NCBI RefSeq assembly: GCF_002270055.1
Contig: NZ_NIBG01000006.1
Location: forward strand, 1-64,000
Direction of reading: 5' to 3'
Source of the DNA: Anaeromicrobium sediminis
GTDB lineage: Bacteria; Bacillota; Clostridia; Peptostreptococcales; Thermotaleaceae
Length of the DNA: 64,000 nt
Under the pieces are notes generated by a model. The model was not told the DNA's origin. It searched no databases and saw only the letters and a list, made by a program, of their open reading frames with translations. The position numbers and the translations under genes were made by a program. This document shows positions 1-8,419 of the stretch, piece after piece (position 1 is the first letter of the stretch; each line of letters starts with the position of its first letter).

Positions 1-1
1 T

Positions 2-55
2 CTCAGATATATACGAATAAATAAGGCATTAGAGAATATCCTAGATTTTGCGTAA
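2..55 (+). other. possible 3' end of a truncated upstream gene
   Basis: A short open frame runs in from the window edge and ends at a TAA stop, giving a 17-residue tail that ends ALENILDFA. The tail is too short to assign to any family. It may be the end of a real gene cut by the window edge or chance coding. I see no independent support such as codon periodicity over a useful length. Confidence 0.2.
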
Positions 56-145
56 ATGGTTATTAATTATAAAATTTCATGGTGTATTTTTATACAATAC
101 AATGTATATATAGCGAGAGGTGGTGATTAAGCTACCCCTCGTTAT
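52..145. repeat. hairpin-bearing repeat, copy 1
   Basis: This intergenic block shares its layout with a second block at 4864-4960: a GTAAATGG start, an AT-rich middle with a TTTTTATAC motif, then a hairpin whose core reads AGGTGGTGATTAA. In this copy the arms are 114-123 and 132-141. The lower stem differs in sequence from the other copy but still pairs, which suggests selection for RNA or DNA structure. No T-run follows, so it is not a standard terminator. Function is unknown. Confidence 0.6.
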
Positions 146-350
146 TTTATTTGAAATTTATTAATATCTTATAAACTTGTACCATATTAATATATATATG
201 AGCATCCTGTATTGAAGACGGTAAACAGTAAAAACTCAATTTAAGAGTCTTCAAACAGGACACAAAACTTGCAGTAACAAATGGATATTTGTTACTACTA
301 GTTTTAGTTAAATTTTCATATTATTACAAATATCAAAAGGAGGGTACTTA
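146..350. other. AT-rich leader with two hairpins before the Ntn-hydrolase gene
   Basis: No gene is visible here. Arms TTGAAGAC (212-219) and GTCTTCAA (247-254) can pair, and AGTAACAAAT (273-282) pairs perfectly with 287-296 around a GGAT loop. These stems lie in the probable 5' leader of the next gene. I cannot match them to a known riboswitch class. Confidence 0.4.
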
Positions 351-2150
351 ATGAAACGAGCACATTTTAAAATTTTTTCTATGATGCTATGCATCCTAAT
401 GTTGTTTTCAATGTGTATAAGTTCATCATATGCAATGGATACGGCTTACACAATGGAAACAAACAGTTATAAGAATGGTTTTTCTTTTGGTAGTCAGAAC
501 AAAGCAGAAATTGCACAAAACATCTCAGCAATGAAGGAAAAAGCTACTGAAAATAAAATTAGCTTGAAAAAACTTCTAAAAGATGCCAAAGAAGTAGATG
601 AATTCTACAAAGAAATGCTTCCAGAAAAAGTAGAATGGATGCACGGTGTTGCAGATAGCACAAGTATTCCGTATGAAGACATTTTAATCCTAAATACTTT
701 TGATAAAAAAATGGTTGGATTTGAAGGAGAATGCACAACCTTTTTAGCACAAGGAAAAGCTTTGGCCAGTGGGCAAGGAACAATGATTATGAAAAATCGT
801 GATCAAGGAGCAAATGCCCTGTGTGAAATAAGTGTTAAAGAGCCAGCTACATATGGAAATGGAGCTATTTATAGAGCTGCCTATATTGATATTCCACAAG
901 CAGAAAAAACTTACAAAGTTGTAGCAAATCGTACAGCAGGTCGCTGGGGATACGGCATGGGAATTAACGAACATCAAGTTATAGTTGCTGATAACGATGC
1001 TCCTAGTAGAGATATATTGGATTTTAAAGCAGGGTTACATGATAATGATGTTGTAAGATTGCTCCTAGAAAGAGCAAAAACAGCAAGGGAAGCCGTGGAT
1101 ATTTTAGGAAAAATTGTAGAAAAATATGGTCAGGCATGGAATGGTATCATGTTTGAAATCGGTGATCCTAATGAATTATGGGTAGTAGAAGTAACAGGTC
1201 ATCGTTGGGTTGCTAAAAAATACAATGATACTATAAGTGCAAGATCCAATCAATATCAAATCGAAGATGACTATGATTTGTGTTCAGCAGATTTAATAAG
1301 CTTTGCAATTGAACAAGGATGGGTAGATGAAGGAACAGAAAAAATAAATTTTAGAAAAGTTTACTCTTGTGACGTAGGATACCCTGACGATAATGATTTA
1401 TCAAAGCGTAAAAATGTAGAAAAACTCTACAATACAGAAATGCGTTATGAACGAGCAATGGAGCTTCTAAAAGAAAATGAAGGAAATATTACATATTCAA
1501 TGATGATGAATGGGGCTAGAGATCATTATGATACATATACTTTACCAAGTGGAAAAGTTATTGAATTAAATCAAGTTCCTTTCTATAGTACGGAATATGC
1601 AGATTGGGAAAATAAGGAGTTTTTAAATGAAGCACCAAATAGTGATGAAACACCTGCACATATGTATGTTCGTGGCGTATGTGGCCATGACATAGGTTGG
1701 GGACGTACTATAGCATCAGCTGTTTTGATTGCCAGACCAAATGTACCAAATGAATTAGGATTGATGTTACATGCTCTTGGAACTCCATGTAAGTCCGTAT
1801 ATGTTCCGTTTTATGTAGGCATTGACAAAGTGCATCCTGATTTTGAAAATCCTACTGCAGCTGTGTTATTTAAAGCAATTGATACAAGAACCTTTGGATT
1901 CTATAACATGTATCATGATGCCATGCGCAAACACTTTGACAAGTATGAAGAAAACATGCTGAATAGTTTAGCAGAAATAGAAAAACAGTTTATTTCAGTA
2001 CAAAATAAAGATGAAGCAAAACAACTTCTTACAGATTTTGTTATAAATAAATGTGACGAAGCACTTAAAACAGGAAAAGCAGTACAGCAAGAAATTACAA
2101 ATGTAGCAAAGGATTGGTATTCCTGGGAACCAAGAGATATTAACAATTAG
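351..2150 (+). CDS. secreted C45/C69-type Ntn-hydrolase (acyltransferase or dipeptidase-like)
   Basis: This 599-residue protein has a signal peptide (residues 1 to about 28, ending SSSYA). A roughly 100-residue propeptide-like region follows, with the sequence SIPYEDILILN typical of C45 proteins. Cys128 in GECTTF is then the likely autocatalytic N-terminal nucleophile. The downstream ARE-AVDIL, NELWVVEVTGHRWVAKK and SVYVPFYVGI segments resemble C69 (PepD-type) dipeptidases. In this superfamily self-cleavage frees the Cys, which attacks amide bonds of peptides, beta-lactams or bile-acid-like conjugates; the substrate here is unknown. The start has a GGAGG site seven bases upstream. The gene stands alone between a hairpin-rich leader and a terminator. 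It is longer than usual C69 enzymes because of the propeptide region. Confidence 0.75.
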   Translation: MKRAHFKIFSMMLCILMLFSMCISSSYAMDTAYTMETNSYKNGFSFGSQNKAEIAQNISAMKEKATENKISLKKLLKDAKEVDEFYKEMLPEKVEWMHGVADSTSIPYEDILILNTFDKKMVGFEGECTTFLAQGKALASGQGTMIMKNRDQGANALCEISVKEPATYGNGAIYRAAYIDIPQAEKTYKVVANRTAGRWGYGMGINEHQVIVADNDAPSRDILDFKAGLHDNDVVRLLLERAKTAREAVDILGKIVEKYGQAWNGIMFEIGDPNELWVVEVTGHRWVAKKYNDTISARSNQYQIEDDYDLCSADLISFAIEQGWVDEGTEKINFRKVYSCDVGYPDDNDLSKRKNVEKLYNTEMRYERAMELLKENEGNITYSMMMNGARDHYDTYTLPSGKVIELNQVPFYSTEYADWENKEFLNEAPNSDETPAHMYVRGVCGHDIGWGRTIASAVLIARPNVPNELGLMLHALGTPCKSVYVPFYVGIDKVHPDFENPTAAVLFKAIDTRTFGFYNMYHDAMRKHFDKYEENMLNSLAEIEKQFISVQNKDEAKQLLTDFVINKCDEALKTGKAVQQEITNVAKDWYSWEPRDINN

Positions 2151-2181
2151 AAAGGTGGGTCTAATGACCCCCTTTTTCTTA
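2151..2181 (+). terminator. rho-independent terminator after the Ntn-hydrolase
   Basis: GGGTC and GACCC pair around TAAT directly after the stop codon, with further GG/CC pairing outside, followed by a T-rich run. Confidence 0.75.
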
Positions 2182-2315
2182 TTTTAACAATCTTTTTCTT
2201 AATTTCTCACTTTTGTAAGTAGGAAATAATAGAAAAATAAATAGCATAAATATAAAAATAAATGAATAATAATACAAAATAAAGAAAGAACTTTTCTATT
2301 AGGAGGATGATGAAC

Positions 2316-3137
2316 ATGGTGAAGATGAATGGTAAAAAGACATTGGCTGTAATACTTATGCTATGTATGATATTTGCATTTTCGGGATGTGGAAAAGAAA
2401 AAAGTGGTGCGGATAACACCCCTCTAACGAAGCTTGAAGAAATTAAAAAAGCAGGGAAAATCGTATTAGGTACATCCGCGGACTATCCACCTTATGAATT
2501 CCATAAAGAAATCGATGGAAAAGATGCGATTGTAGGATTTGAGATTGAAATGGCAAAAGCAATAGCAGAGGAGATTGGGGTTGAACTTGAGATTAAGGAT
2601 ATAAAATTTGATGGATTATTAGCTGCTTTATTTGCGGATAAAATCGATTTTGTTATTGCAGGAATGACACCAACAGAAGAAAGAGCAAAAAGTGTTGATT
2701 TTTCTAAGGAATATTTTGTAGATGAACATAAGGTCTTAATAAAAAGTGAAGATGCAGGAATGATTAAAACAGCAGATGACTTAAAAAATCTAAAAATAGG
2801 TGCACAAAAATCATCCATACAGGAAGGTATTGCACAAGGTATTGAAGGCGCAGAATTAAAACTAATCAGTAAAATAACTGATTTAGTATTAGAGGTATCT
2901 AATGATAAAATTGATGCCCTTGTTTTAGGAAAGGCAACTGCAGAAGCATATGCAGATAGAAATGAAGACCTTTTTGTACCAGAATTCTCTTTAGGTGGAG
3001 GAAATGGTTCTGCAATAGCAATAAAGAAGGGGAATGAAGATTTTGTTAAAGAACTAAATAATATTATAGAAAAACTAAAGAATGAAGGAAAGATTGATGA
3101 ATTTGTTACATATGCAACGGAATTAGCAAATGAGTAA
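2316..3137 (+). CDS. polar amino-acid ABC transporter substrate-binding lipoprotein (orphan)
   Basis: A family 3 extracellular solute-binding protein. It has a lipoprotein signal with lipobox FSGC, then ILGTSADYPPYEF, VGFEIEMAKAIAEEIG and FVIAGMTPTEERAKSVDFS, all typical of amino-acid binding proteins such as GlnH or ArtJ relatives. It should deliver a polar amino acid to a membrane permease from the outer face of the membrane. No permease or ATPase gene is adjacent, so it either borrows a complex encoded elsewhere or acts in sensing. AGGAGG at 2301-2306 sits too close to the ATG at 2307, so the ATG at 2316 is chosen. The specific ligand cannot be read from sequence. Confidence 0.85.
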   Translation: MVKMNGKKTLAVILMLCMIFAFSGCGKEKSGADNTPLTKLEEIKKAGKIVLGTSADYPPYEFHKEIDGKDAIVGFEIEMAKAIAEEIGVELEIKDIKFDGLLAALFADKIDFVIAGMTPTEERAKSVDFSKEYFVDEHKVLIKSEDAGMIKTADDLKNLKIGAQKSSIQEGIAQGIEGAELKLISKITDLVLEVSNDKIDALVLGKATAEAYADRNEDLFVPEFSLGGGNGSAIAIKKGNEDFVKELNNIIEKLKNEGKIDEFVTYATELANE

Positions 3138-3157
3138 TAAAAAGTAAGAGGAAAATA

Positions 3158-3192
3158 AAGCAAAAGGCAATAAATCTTATAGCCTTTTGCTT
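3158..3192 (+). terminator. terminator hairpin after the binding protein
   Basis: AAGCAAAAGGC pairs with GCCTTTTGCTT across a 13-base loop. The T-run is weak (TTGAAATTTT), so termination may be partial. Confidence 0.65.
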
Positions 3193-3335
3193 GAAATTTT
3201 TAATAGCTCATTTTAAATTCAATAAATTTAAAAATATATAGTACCTATAAGAAATATGGATGTTGATCTATGTGAATTTGATAAAAGTCATAAGTATGAA
3301 TAGATGAATTTGTTTAAATAGGAGGAGAAAATATT

Positions 3336-4424
3336 ATGAGTAATTGCAAAGATCTAAAATGGACTATCGTAGGAGCTGGAAATGGAGGACAATCTGTTGC
3401 AGGACATTTAGGATTCATGGGGTTTGATGTGACTATATATGATATTTGTCGAGAGCCAATAGAAGCAATAAAAAAGCAAGGAGGCGTATTTTTAGAAGGG
3501 GTTGTTAAAGGTTTTGGAAGTGTATATGCAACCAATGACTTAGAAGAAGCCATTTTACGTGCAGATATTATTATGGTAATTACTCCAGCATTAGCTCATG
3601 GGCATATTGCAAAGGATTGTGCCCCCTATTTAAAAGATGGTCAGGTGATTGTACTTCATCCAGGAGCAACTTTTGGCGCATTGGCATTTTATAAAGTCTT
3701 GAAGGATGAAAGTTGTAAGGCGGATATTACAATTGTTGAAACCAGTACACTAATCTATGCATGTCGTCTCAATAAATCTGGCACAGCACGTATATTAGGG
3801 ATCAAAGATAGACTGCAAATAGCTGCTTTGCCAGCGATTAAAACAGAAGAAGTGGTAGGAATTTTAAAAGGTGCATATCCACAGATAGAAGGACTTGAAA
3901 ATGTAATGATGACCAGTTTGGACAATACAAATCCTATGATTCATCCTCCAGCCACATTATTTAGTACTTCTTTAGTGGAATCCAATAAAGAATGGTTATT
4001 TTATTGGGATGGGATTACAAATTCTATAGGAAATTTCATAGAAGAAATGGATCATGAAAGATTGAATATAGCTAAAAAGCTAGGATACAAGATGGATGCT
4101 ATAAAAGATCAGTATCGTGTTGAATATCATGCAGAGGGAGAAAATTTAAGTGAGATTTTCAGAAAAACAGATGCCTATTCAGGAGTGTATGGTCAAAAAA
4201 CTCTTAAAACACGCTATATTCTTGAGGATATACCCATGGGTTTAGTTCCTTTTGTGTCTTTAGGTAAAAAATTAGGGGTAAAGGTGGAGCGAATGGAAAC
4301 CATCATAAAATTATCTGAATTTATGTTGCAGCAGGATCTTACAAGTTATGGAAGATCTTTTGAAAATATGGGTCTTGATAAGATGACTATGGATGAGATT
4401 ATTGAATTGGTTATAAATGGATAA
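3336..4424 (+). CDS. NAD(P)-dependent opine (octopine/nopaline-type) dehydrogenase
   Basis: A 362-residue protein with an N-terminal Rossmann fold starting TIVGAGNGGQSVAGHL and a C-terminal octopine-dehydrogenase domain (MIHPPATLF, then YRVEYHAEG and RYILEDIPMGLVP). Family members reversibly condense an amino acid with a 2-oxo acid, or cleave the resulting secondary amine, using NAD(P)H in the cytoplasm. A paralogue lies at 19984-21072, and the shared His-Pro-Pro/Ala and EDIPM/EDVPM motifs show close relationship. The gene has a good GGAGG site and no co-directional partner within the same operon apart from the upstream binding protein, which is separated by a terminator. Direction of reaction and substrate are unknown. 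Confidence 0.85.
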   Translation: MSNCKDLKWTIVGAGNGGQSVAGHLGFMGFDVTIYDICREPIEAIKKQGGVFLEGVVKGFGSVYATNDLEEAILRADIIMVITPALAHGHIAKDCAPYLKDGQVIVLHPGATFGALAFYKVLKDESCKADITIVETSTLIYACRLNKSGTARILGIKDRLQIAALPAIKTEEVVGILKGAYPQIEGLENVMMTSLDNTNPMIHPPATLFSTSLVESNKEWLFYWDGITNSIGNFIEEMDHERLNIAKKLGYKMDAIKDQYRVEYHAEGENLSEIFRKTDAYSGVYGQKTLKTRYILEDIPMGLVPFVSLGKKLGVKVERMETIIKLSEFMLQQDLTSYGRSFENMGLDKMTMDEIIELVING

Positions 4425-4553
4425 TACATGGTGAAAATTCAAGTGGTTGGGGGTCGTATAAAATATATACATCCAAAATTGAAAAGAAATTTTGTAAACA
4501 TTTGAAGCCAACAAACGCCTCCTAGGGTGTTGATGAAACGTTTATTATAGTAA

Positions 4554-4844
4554 AAACTATTAAAGCAGGAGTTAATTCTTCTGCTTTTTCTCATCATTAT
4601 AATTGATGAAGCTCAAAATTTAACAAAATATGAAATAAAAACAATTGTATCAAGAGTAGGAGAAGGGAGTAAAATAGTTTTAGTAGGTGATCAAGAGCAA
4701 ATTGATCATTCATATCTTGATTCTTGTAATAATGGACTCTCATATTTAATAGAAAAATTTAAAGAGCATAGATTATCAGGACATATTACCTTTAAAAAAG
4801 GAGAACGATCTCAATTAGTAAGGTTAGCTGCCGAAATATTATAG
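4554..4844 (+). pseudogene. 3' remnant of a PhoH-family ATPase gene
   Basis: The open frame has no start codon and no ribosome binding site. From about position 4590 it reads IIIIDEAQNLT (Walker B region), KIVLVGDQEQID, then GLSYLIEKFKEH and KGERSQLVRLAAEIL, which is the C-terminal quarter of PhoH/YlaK-type ATPases. The Walker A half and the N-terminal PIN domain are absent, and the homologous part begins inside a terminator hairpin. This indicates a deletion that fused a terminator to the tail of the gene. It is very probably non-functional. Confidence 0.8.
4562..4589 (+). terminator. rho-independent terminator
   Basis: AAAGCAGGAG pairs with CTTCTGCTTT (one G-U) around TTAATT and is followed by TT. 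It lies 137 bases after the dehydrogenase and runs directly into the PhoH remnant. Confidence 0.7.
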
Positions 4845-4863
4845 TGAATATGACGGAGTGTAT

Positions 4864-4960
4864 GTAAATGGCTATTTATTATAAAATAGTATAGTTTATT
4901 TTTATACGATACATAGGGATAGGTGGTGATTAAACTACCTCTCCCTATTCTATTGAAAAT
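4864..4960. repeat. hairpin-bearing repeat, copy 2
   Basis: Second copy of the element at 52-145. The hairpin arms are 4916-4926 and 4935-4945 with the same core AGGTGGTGATTAA. The lower stem is GGGA/TCCC here against CGAG/CTCG in copy 1, so both strands of the stem changed together. It lies just after the PhoH remnant and downstream of the 3' end of the reverse-strand lyase gene. Confidence 0.6.
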
Positions 4961-5022
4961 TAAATAAATTAATTAACACAGTAATAAATTAAAAATACAT
5001 TTTTAAAAGGTTGTTTTAATTG

Positions 5023-6042
5023 TTAAGTAAAATATTCAATTTTTGCGTTTTTAAAGTTATTGTTTATAAGGTCCGTAATAAGCTCTTTCATTTCAGTACT
5101 TTGTTCTTTTGGATACACATGTTTAAATTTGCCGTATGGTCCCCATTTTAATATTCTCTTTTCTTCGTCTAAATCAAGTTCTGTATTAGGGAATCTAGTA
5201 AGTATTAATTCCTTAGCTGTAGCAGTAAACCTATGTTGAATAAGTTCAAAGGTGATCTTATCATTATAATTATTTAACTGAGACTTTAGTTTATCAAGTA
5301 ATTCTCTATAATCCTTCTTCCAGTTATCATAAATCATTATAGGTGCAATTATAAAACCTATAGGATAACCTGCATTTGCAATTTTTTTTGCCGCTTCTAA
5401 TCTTTCATCAAAGCTAGATGTGGCATGTTCAAATTTACTTATTACATGTTTTGTATTTATACTAAATCTAAATTTAGTATGGTTATTATGTTTTATGTCT
5501 AAGAAAGAGTCTACATTATTATATTTTGTTATAACTCTAAGTCTTCCCTTTTCACTTTTAGCAAAAAATTCAATACACTTTTTCAGATTTCCAGTTAAGT
5601 GCTCAAGTGCTACAGGATCAGTAATACTACCTGATTCAAAAGTAGTTATATTTGGCCAATTGTTATCTATATGATTTTGTAGAACATTAAGTATATCATC
5701 AATATTCACAAATACCTTCATAAAAGGTTTTTCACCCTGAGTTGTTTGTAAATAACAATACTCACAATGGCCTGGACAAGAACTAGATAAAGAAAACTGG
5801 TAGTCAGCAGAAGGTTTGCAAGGTCTTAATTTTTTTTGCGAATTTACTGTAATATAGATAGCCTTTTTAGCTTTAGCATAATTATGGGCAGGTGATTTGC
5901 CCTCAATGATAACTTTTCTGGACTTAATAATGGGGACATTTAAATTTTCTAAGTATTCTACAGCATTTTTTCCTACCTCATATTTCAGAATTCTAGGATC
6001 TATATAGGCGATATCTGGTATAAACAATTTCATATATTTCAC
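5023..6042 (-). CDS. splB: spore photoproduct lyase (radical SAM), clostridial type
   Basis: The 339-residue protein repairs 5-thyminyl-5,6-dihydrothymine in germinating spores by a radical SAM mechanism. The [4Fe-4S]-binding CX3CX2C motif is at Cys89, Cys93 and Cys96 (SSSCPGHCEYCYLQTT), and the C-terminus NAKIEYFT matches Bacillus SplB as I recall it. The Bacillus hydrogen-donor Cys141 aligns to Ser139 (FESGSITD versus FEASCTSD), while an extra Cys75 (LRPCKPSADY) is present. This is the arrangement I recall for Clostridium acetobutylicum SPL, where Cys74 takes that role. The gene is single and divergent from the UPF0180 gene. It supports a spore-forming host. Confidence 0.92.
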   Translation of the reverse strand: MKYMKLFIPDIAYIDPRILKYEVGKNAVEYLENLNVPIIKSRKVIIEGKSPAHNYAKAKKAIYITVNSQKKLRPCKPSADYQFSLSSSCPGHCEYCYLQTTQGEKPFMKVFVNIDDILNVLQNHIDNNWPNITTFESGSITDPVALEHLTGNLKKCIEFFAKSEKGRLRVITKYNNVDSFLDIKHNNHTKFRFSINTKHVISKFEHATSSFDERLEAAKKIANAGYPIGFIIAPIMIYDNWKKDYRELLDKLKSQLNNYNDKITFELIQHRFTATAKELILTRFPNTELDLDEEKRILKWGPYGKFKHVYPKEQSTEMKELITDLINNNFKNAKIEYFT

Positions 6043-6137
6043 CTCTTTAGTATGTTCTCCATATGTTTACAATACTATTAGTAAACATTTTAAAGAAGAC
6101 ATGGGCATAATAATCATAAGAAATGGAGGTGATTATT

Positions 6138-6407
6138 ATGGACAAAAAGGTTGTTGTTGAAAATACACTAAAACCATATATTGATATTCTTGAAGAGAGT
6201 GGATATGATGTTCATAAATTATATAAAAATGAAAATGCAAATAAAATAGAATCCACTAAATATGATGGAGTTGTAGTATCAAGTGCTAAGAATATTCCAA
6301 TGGGACATAACTCAAAAATTAATGTACCTATTATTGAGGCAGAAGGGAAAACTCCTGAAGAGGTTCTTAATATATTGATAAGTACGCACCATGATGGCAT
6401 GAGATAA
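6138..6407 (+). CDS. UPF0180 (YkuS-like) small protein
   Basis: An 89-residue protein resembling the YkuS/UPF0180 family found in spore-forming Firmicutes: N-terminal KKVVVENTLKPY, a Gly-Tyr-Asp-Val strand, a central VVSSAKNIPMG, and PIIEAEGKTPEEVLN near the end. Its function is unknown. The frame extends to an ATG at 6123, but that ATG overlaps the GGAGGTG ribosome binding site, so the ATG at 6138 is preferred. Followed by two hairpins. Confidence 0.75.
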   Translation: MDKKVVVENTLKPYIDILEESGYDVHKLYKNENANKIESTKYDGVVVSSAKNIPMGHNSKINVPIIEAEGKTPEEVLNILISTHHDGMR

Positions 6408-6446
6408 ATCTGTTTTTAAGTTAAAATTAATTTGGCAAAAAAGAAG

Positions 6447-6506
6447 CAATTAAACTAGAGCTAATATCCTATCAGTTTGGGTGTTAGCTCATTTAATTGA
6501 TTTTTG
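6447..6506 (+). terminator. long stem terminator after the UPF0180 gene
   Basis: CAATTAAA/TTTAATTG (8 bp) encloses GAGCTAA/TTAGCTC (7 bp), and a short T-run follows at 6501-6505. Confidence 0.6.
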
Positions 6507-6611
6507 ATATATTTTACATATGTAATCATGTAAATTGATGACTTTAATTTAAATCATTAATTTGTTTGACTTTGAAAGCAAAGAAAGGATGACATTTTAA
6601 TAAGCTACTAA

Positions 6612-6655
6612 AATCCAAGGATAACATACTTATAATATGTCCTTGGATTATTTTA
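6612..6655. terminator. strong intergenic hairpin
   Basis: AATCCAAGGA (6612-6621) pairs perfectly with TCCTTGGATT (6640-6649), with an inner CATA/TATG stem, followed by ATTTTAT. No gene lies between this stem and the previous terminator. The rest of 6408-6777 shows nothing further that I can support. Confidence 0.6.
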
Positions 6656-6777
6656 TATCATAAATTTTTTTGCCTTTTTCTCCTTTCTTAATATGTTAGG
6701 AATATGATTTGCTACATATAGAAAGGTTATAATCAGAATACTAATATTAAGGGATAAAACATTTTAAATTAGGCTAA

Positions 6778-6831
6778 TTAACACTTCTTTTACATAAATC
6801 TAATATCTGTTTAGCAAAATCACAATATACT
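6778..6831 (+). promoter_or_regulatory. PhoP (Pho) box with -10 element before alkaline phosphatase
   Basis: Four hexamers, TTAACA, TTTACA, CTAATA and TTAGCA, occur at exact 11-base intervals (6-mer plus 5). This is the TT(A/T/C)A(A/C/T)A direct-repeat layout described for PhoP boxes in Bacillus. A -10-like TATACT follows at 6826-6831. The downstream alkaline phosphatase gene makes phosphate-starvation control very plausible. Two of the four hexamers are imperfect. Confidence 0.7.
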
Positions 6832-6875
6832 AGTCTAGGGAATTGATAAGACTTACATAAGGGAGGCGTAACTAA

Positions 6876-8345
6876 ATGTTTAAAAAGAAAAATTTTACGA
6901 CTAAAGCTTTAATAGGTATATTATTACTTGCTTTTGTATTTGTTAGTGTTGGAAAAATATCTAATAATAAAGTATTAGCAAGTGAAAAAACTTTTGTAAA
7001 AGGGAAAGCTCCTAAATACGTATTTTACTTTATAGGAGATGGTCTAGGAGCAGCACAAAGACAAGCTGGAGAATATTATGTTCACGAGACTACTGGAAAT
7101 AAAGAATTTAAACTAAATATGAACACTTTACCAAAGGTTGGAATAAATACTACTCATTCTGCAGACTCCCTAGTAACTGATTCGGCTGCAGCAGGAACAG
7201 CTTTGGCTACAGGAAATAAAACGAATAATGGAGTAATTTCAAAATTACCAGATGGAACAGATGTAAAAACTTTAATTGAAGAAGCTGAAACAAAGGGAAT
7301 GGCAACAGGTATAGTAACTAGTACCAGATTAACACATGCTACTCCTGCAACATTTGCATCACATAATATAAGTCGAGGAAATGAAAATGAAATAGCTGTA
7401 GATTATTTAGACAGTGGAGTAGATTTCTTTGCAGGTGGAGGATATAGAAACTTTATACCTCAATCTGAAGAAGGTTCAAAAAGAAAAGATGATAGAAATC
7501 TGGTAGAAGAATTTAAAAATCAAGGATACAAGACATTTATAGGAAAAGAAAGTACAAAAGAGTTTAGAGACTTTAAGGCATCTGATGAAAGTAAGGTATT
7601 TGCTTCATTTACTTCTTCTCATTTACCGTACGAAGTAGATAGAAAAAATACTAATGAAACCCCAGCATTAGCTGAAATAATAGATACAGCTATAGAAACT
7701 TTATCAAAGGATGAAGATGGATTCTTCTTAATGGTTGAAGGTGGAAGAATAGACCATGCAGGACATGCCAATGATTTAGCCGGAGTTATCCATGATGTAT
7801 TAGCCTTTGACGAAGCAATTAATGAAGCTTTAGATTTTTATAAAGAGCATAAAGATGAAACTTTAATTGTTGTAGTAGGAGACCATGAGACAGGTGGAAT
7901 GGGACTTGGATTTGGTAAAAATTATTTCTTGAAATTTGATCAATTAAAATATGTAAAAGTTTCTGTTGAGGATACTTTACAAAAGATATACAACGGAAAT
8001 AGAGAAGAATACTTAAAATATATAGAAGAGAATTTCGCTTTAAATGATTTAAATGAAGAAGAATTAAAAGAATTAAATAAAGCTATGGATCTAGTGGATA
8101 ATGGACAAAAGGATGAAAAAACTTATGGCTATTATAATCCTGTTGCTACAGCAACTACCCATATATTATCAAAGAGAGCTAATGCATATTGGACAACTTT
8201 TGCTCACTCAGGAACTCAAATACCTATGTCAGCAATAGGAGTAAATGCAGAGGCATTTGAAGGGTTTAAAGATAATATTGAAATAGCTAAAACTATGGCT
8301 GAAATAATGAAGTTTCAATTAACAGAAGTCAATAAAGCTCAATAA
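6876..8345 (+). CDS. phoA: secreted alkaline phosphatase
   Basis: The 489-residue PhoA-superfamily enzyme hydrolyses phosphate monoesters outside the membrane. The N-terminus has a membrane/signal segment (residues about 10-30). YFIGDGLG carries a metal-binding Asp, TDSAAAGTALATG carries the phosphorylated Ser103, GGRIDHAGHAND and GDHETGG carry the zinc/magnesium ligands, and the late TFAHSGTQIPM carries a final His ligand. The ribosome site GGGAGG precedes the ATG. A Pho box lies about 60-100 bases upstream, consistent with induction at low phosphate. A hairpin separates it from the membrane-protein gene downstream. Confidence 0.93.
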   Translation: MFKKKNFTTKALIGILLLAFVFVSVGKISNNKVLASEKTFVKGKAPKYVFYFIGDGLGAAQRQAGEYYVHETTGNKEFKLNMNTLPKVGINTTHSADSLVTDSAAAGTALATGNKTNNGVISKLPDGTDVKTLIEEAETKGMATGIVTSTRLTHATPATFASHNISRGNENEIAVDYLDSGVDFFAGGGYRNFIPQSEEGSKRKDDRNLVEEFKNQGYKTFIGKESTKEFRDFKASDESKVFASFTSSHLPYEVDRKNTNETPALAEIIDTAIETLSKDEDGFFLMVEGGRIDHAGHANDLAGVIHDVLAFDEAINEALDFYKEHKDETLIVVVGDHETGGMGLGFGKNYFLKFDQLKYVKVSVEDTLQKIYNGNREEYLKYIEENFALNDLNEEELKELNKAMDLVDNGQKDEKTYGYYNPVATATTHILSKRANAYWTTFAHSGTQIPMSAIGVNAEAFEGFKDNIEIAKTMAEIMKFQLTEVNKAQ

Positions 8346-8355
8346 TTTAATGAAT

Positions 8356-8385
8356 ATAAGAGTCAAGTTTATACTTGGCTCTTAT
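8356..8385 (+). terminator. hairpin between phosphatase and YibE/F gene
   Basis: ATAAGAGTCAAGT pairs with ACTTGGCTCTTAT (one G-U) around a four-base loop. There is no T-run after it, so it may act as a processing or attenuation site rather than a full terminator. Confidence 0.55.
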
Positions 8386-8419
8386 CATGTAATGATTAAA
8401 TAATAAGAGGTATTTGTAT

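Noticed and set aside
257-273. sigma-54-like sequence (AGGACAC...CTTGCA) before the Ntn-hydrolase gene
   Set aside because: The distance between the GG and GC elements is 11 bases instead of 10 and TGGCAC is not matched.
2492-3163. 223-residue reverse-strand frame inside the amino-acid binding protein gene
   Set aside because: It is a shadow of a clearly coding forward frame; no ribosome site or recognisable domain.
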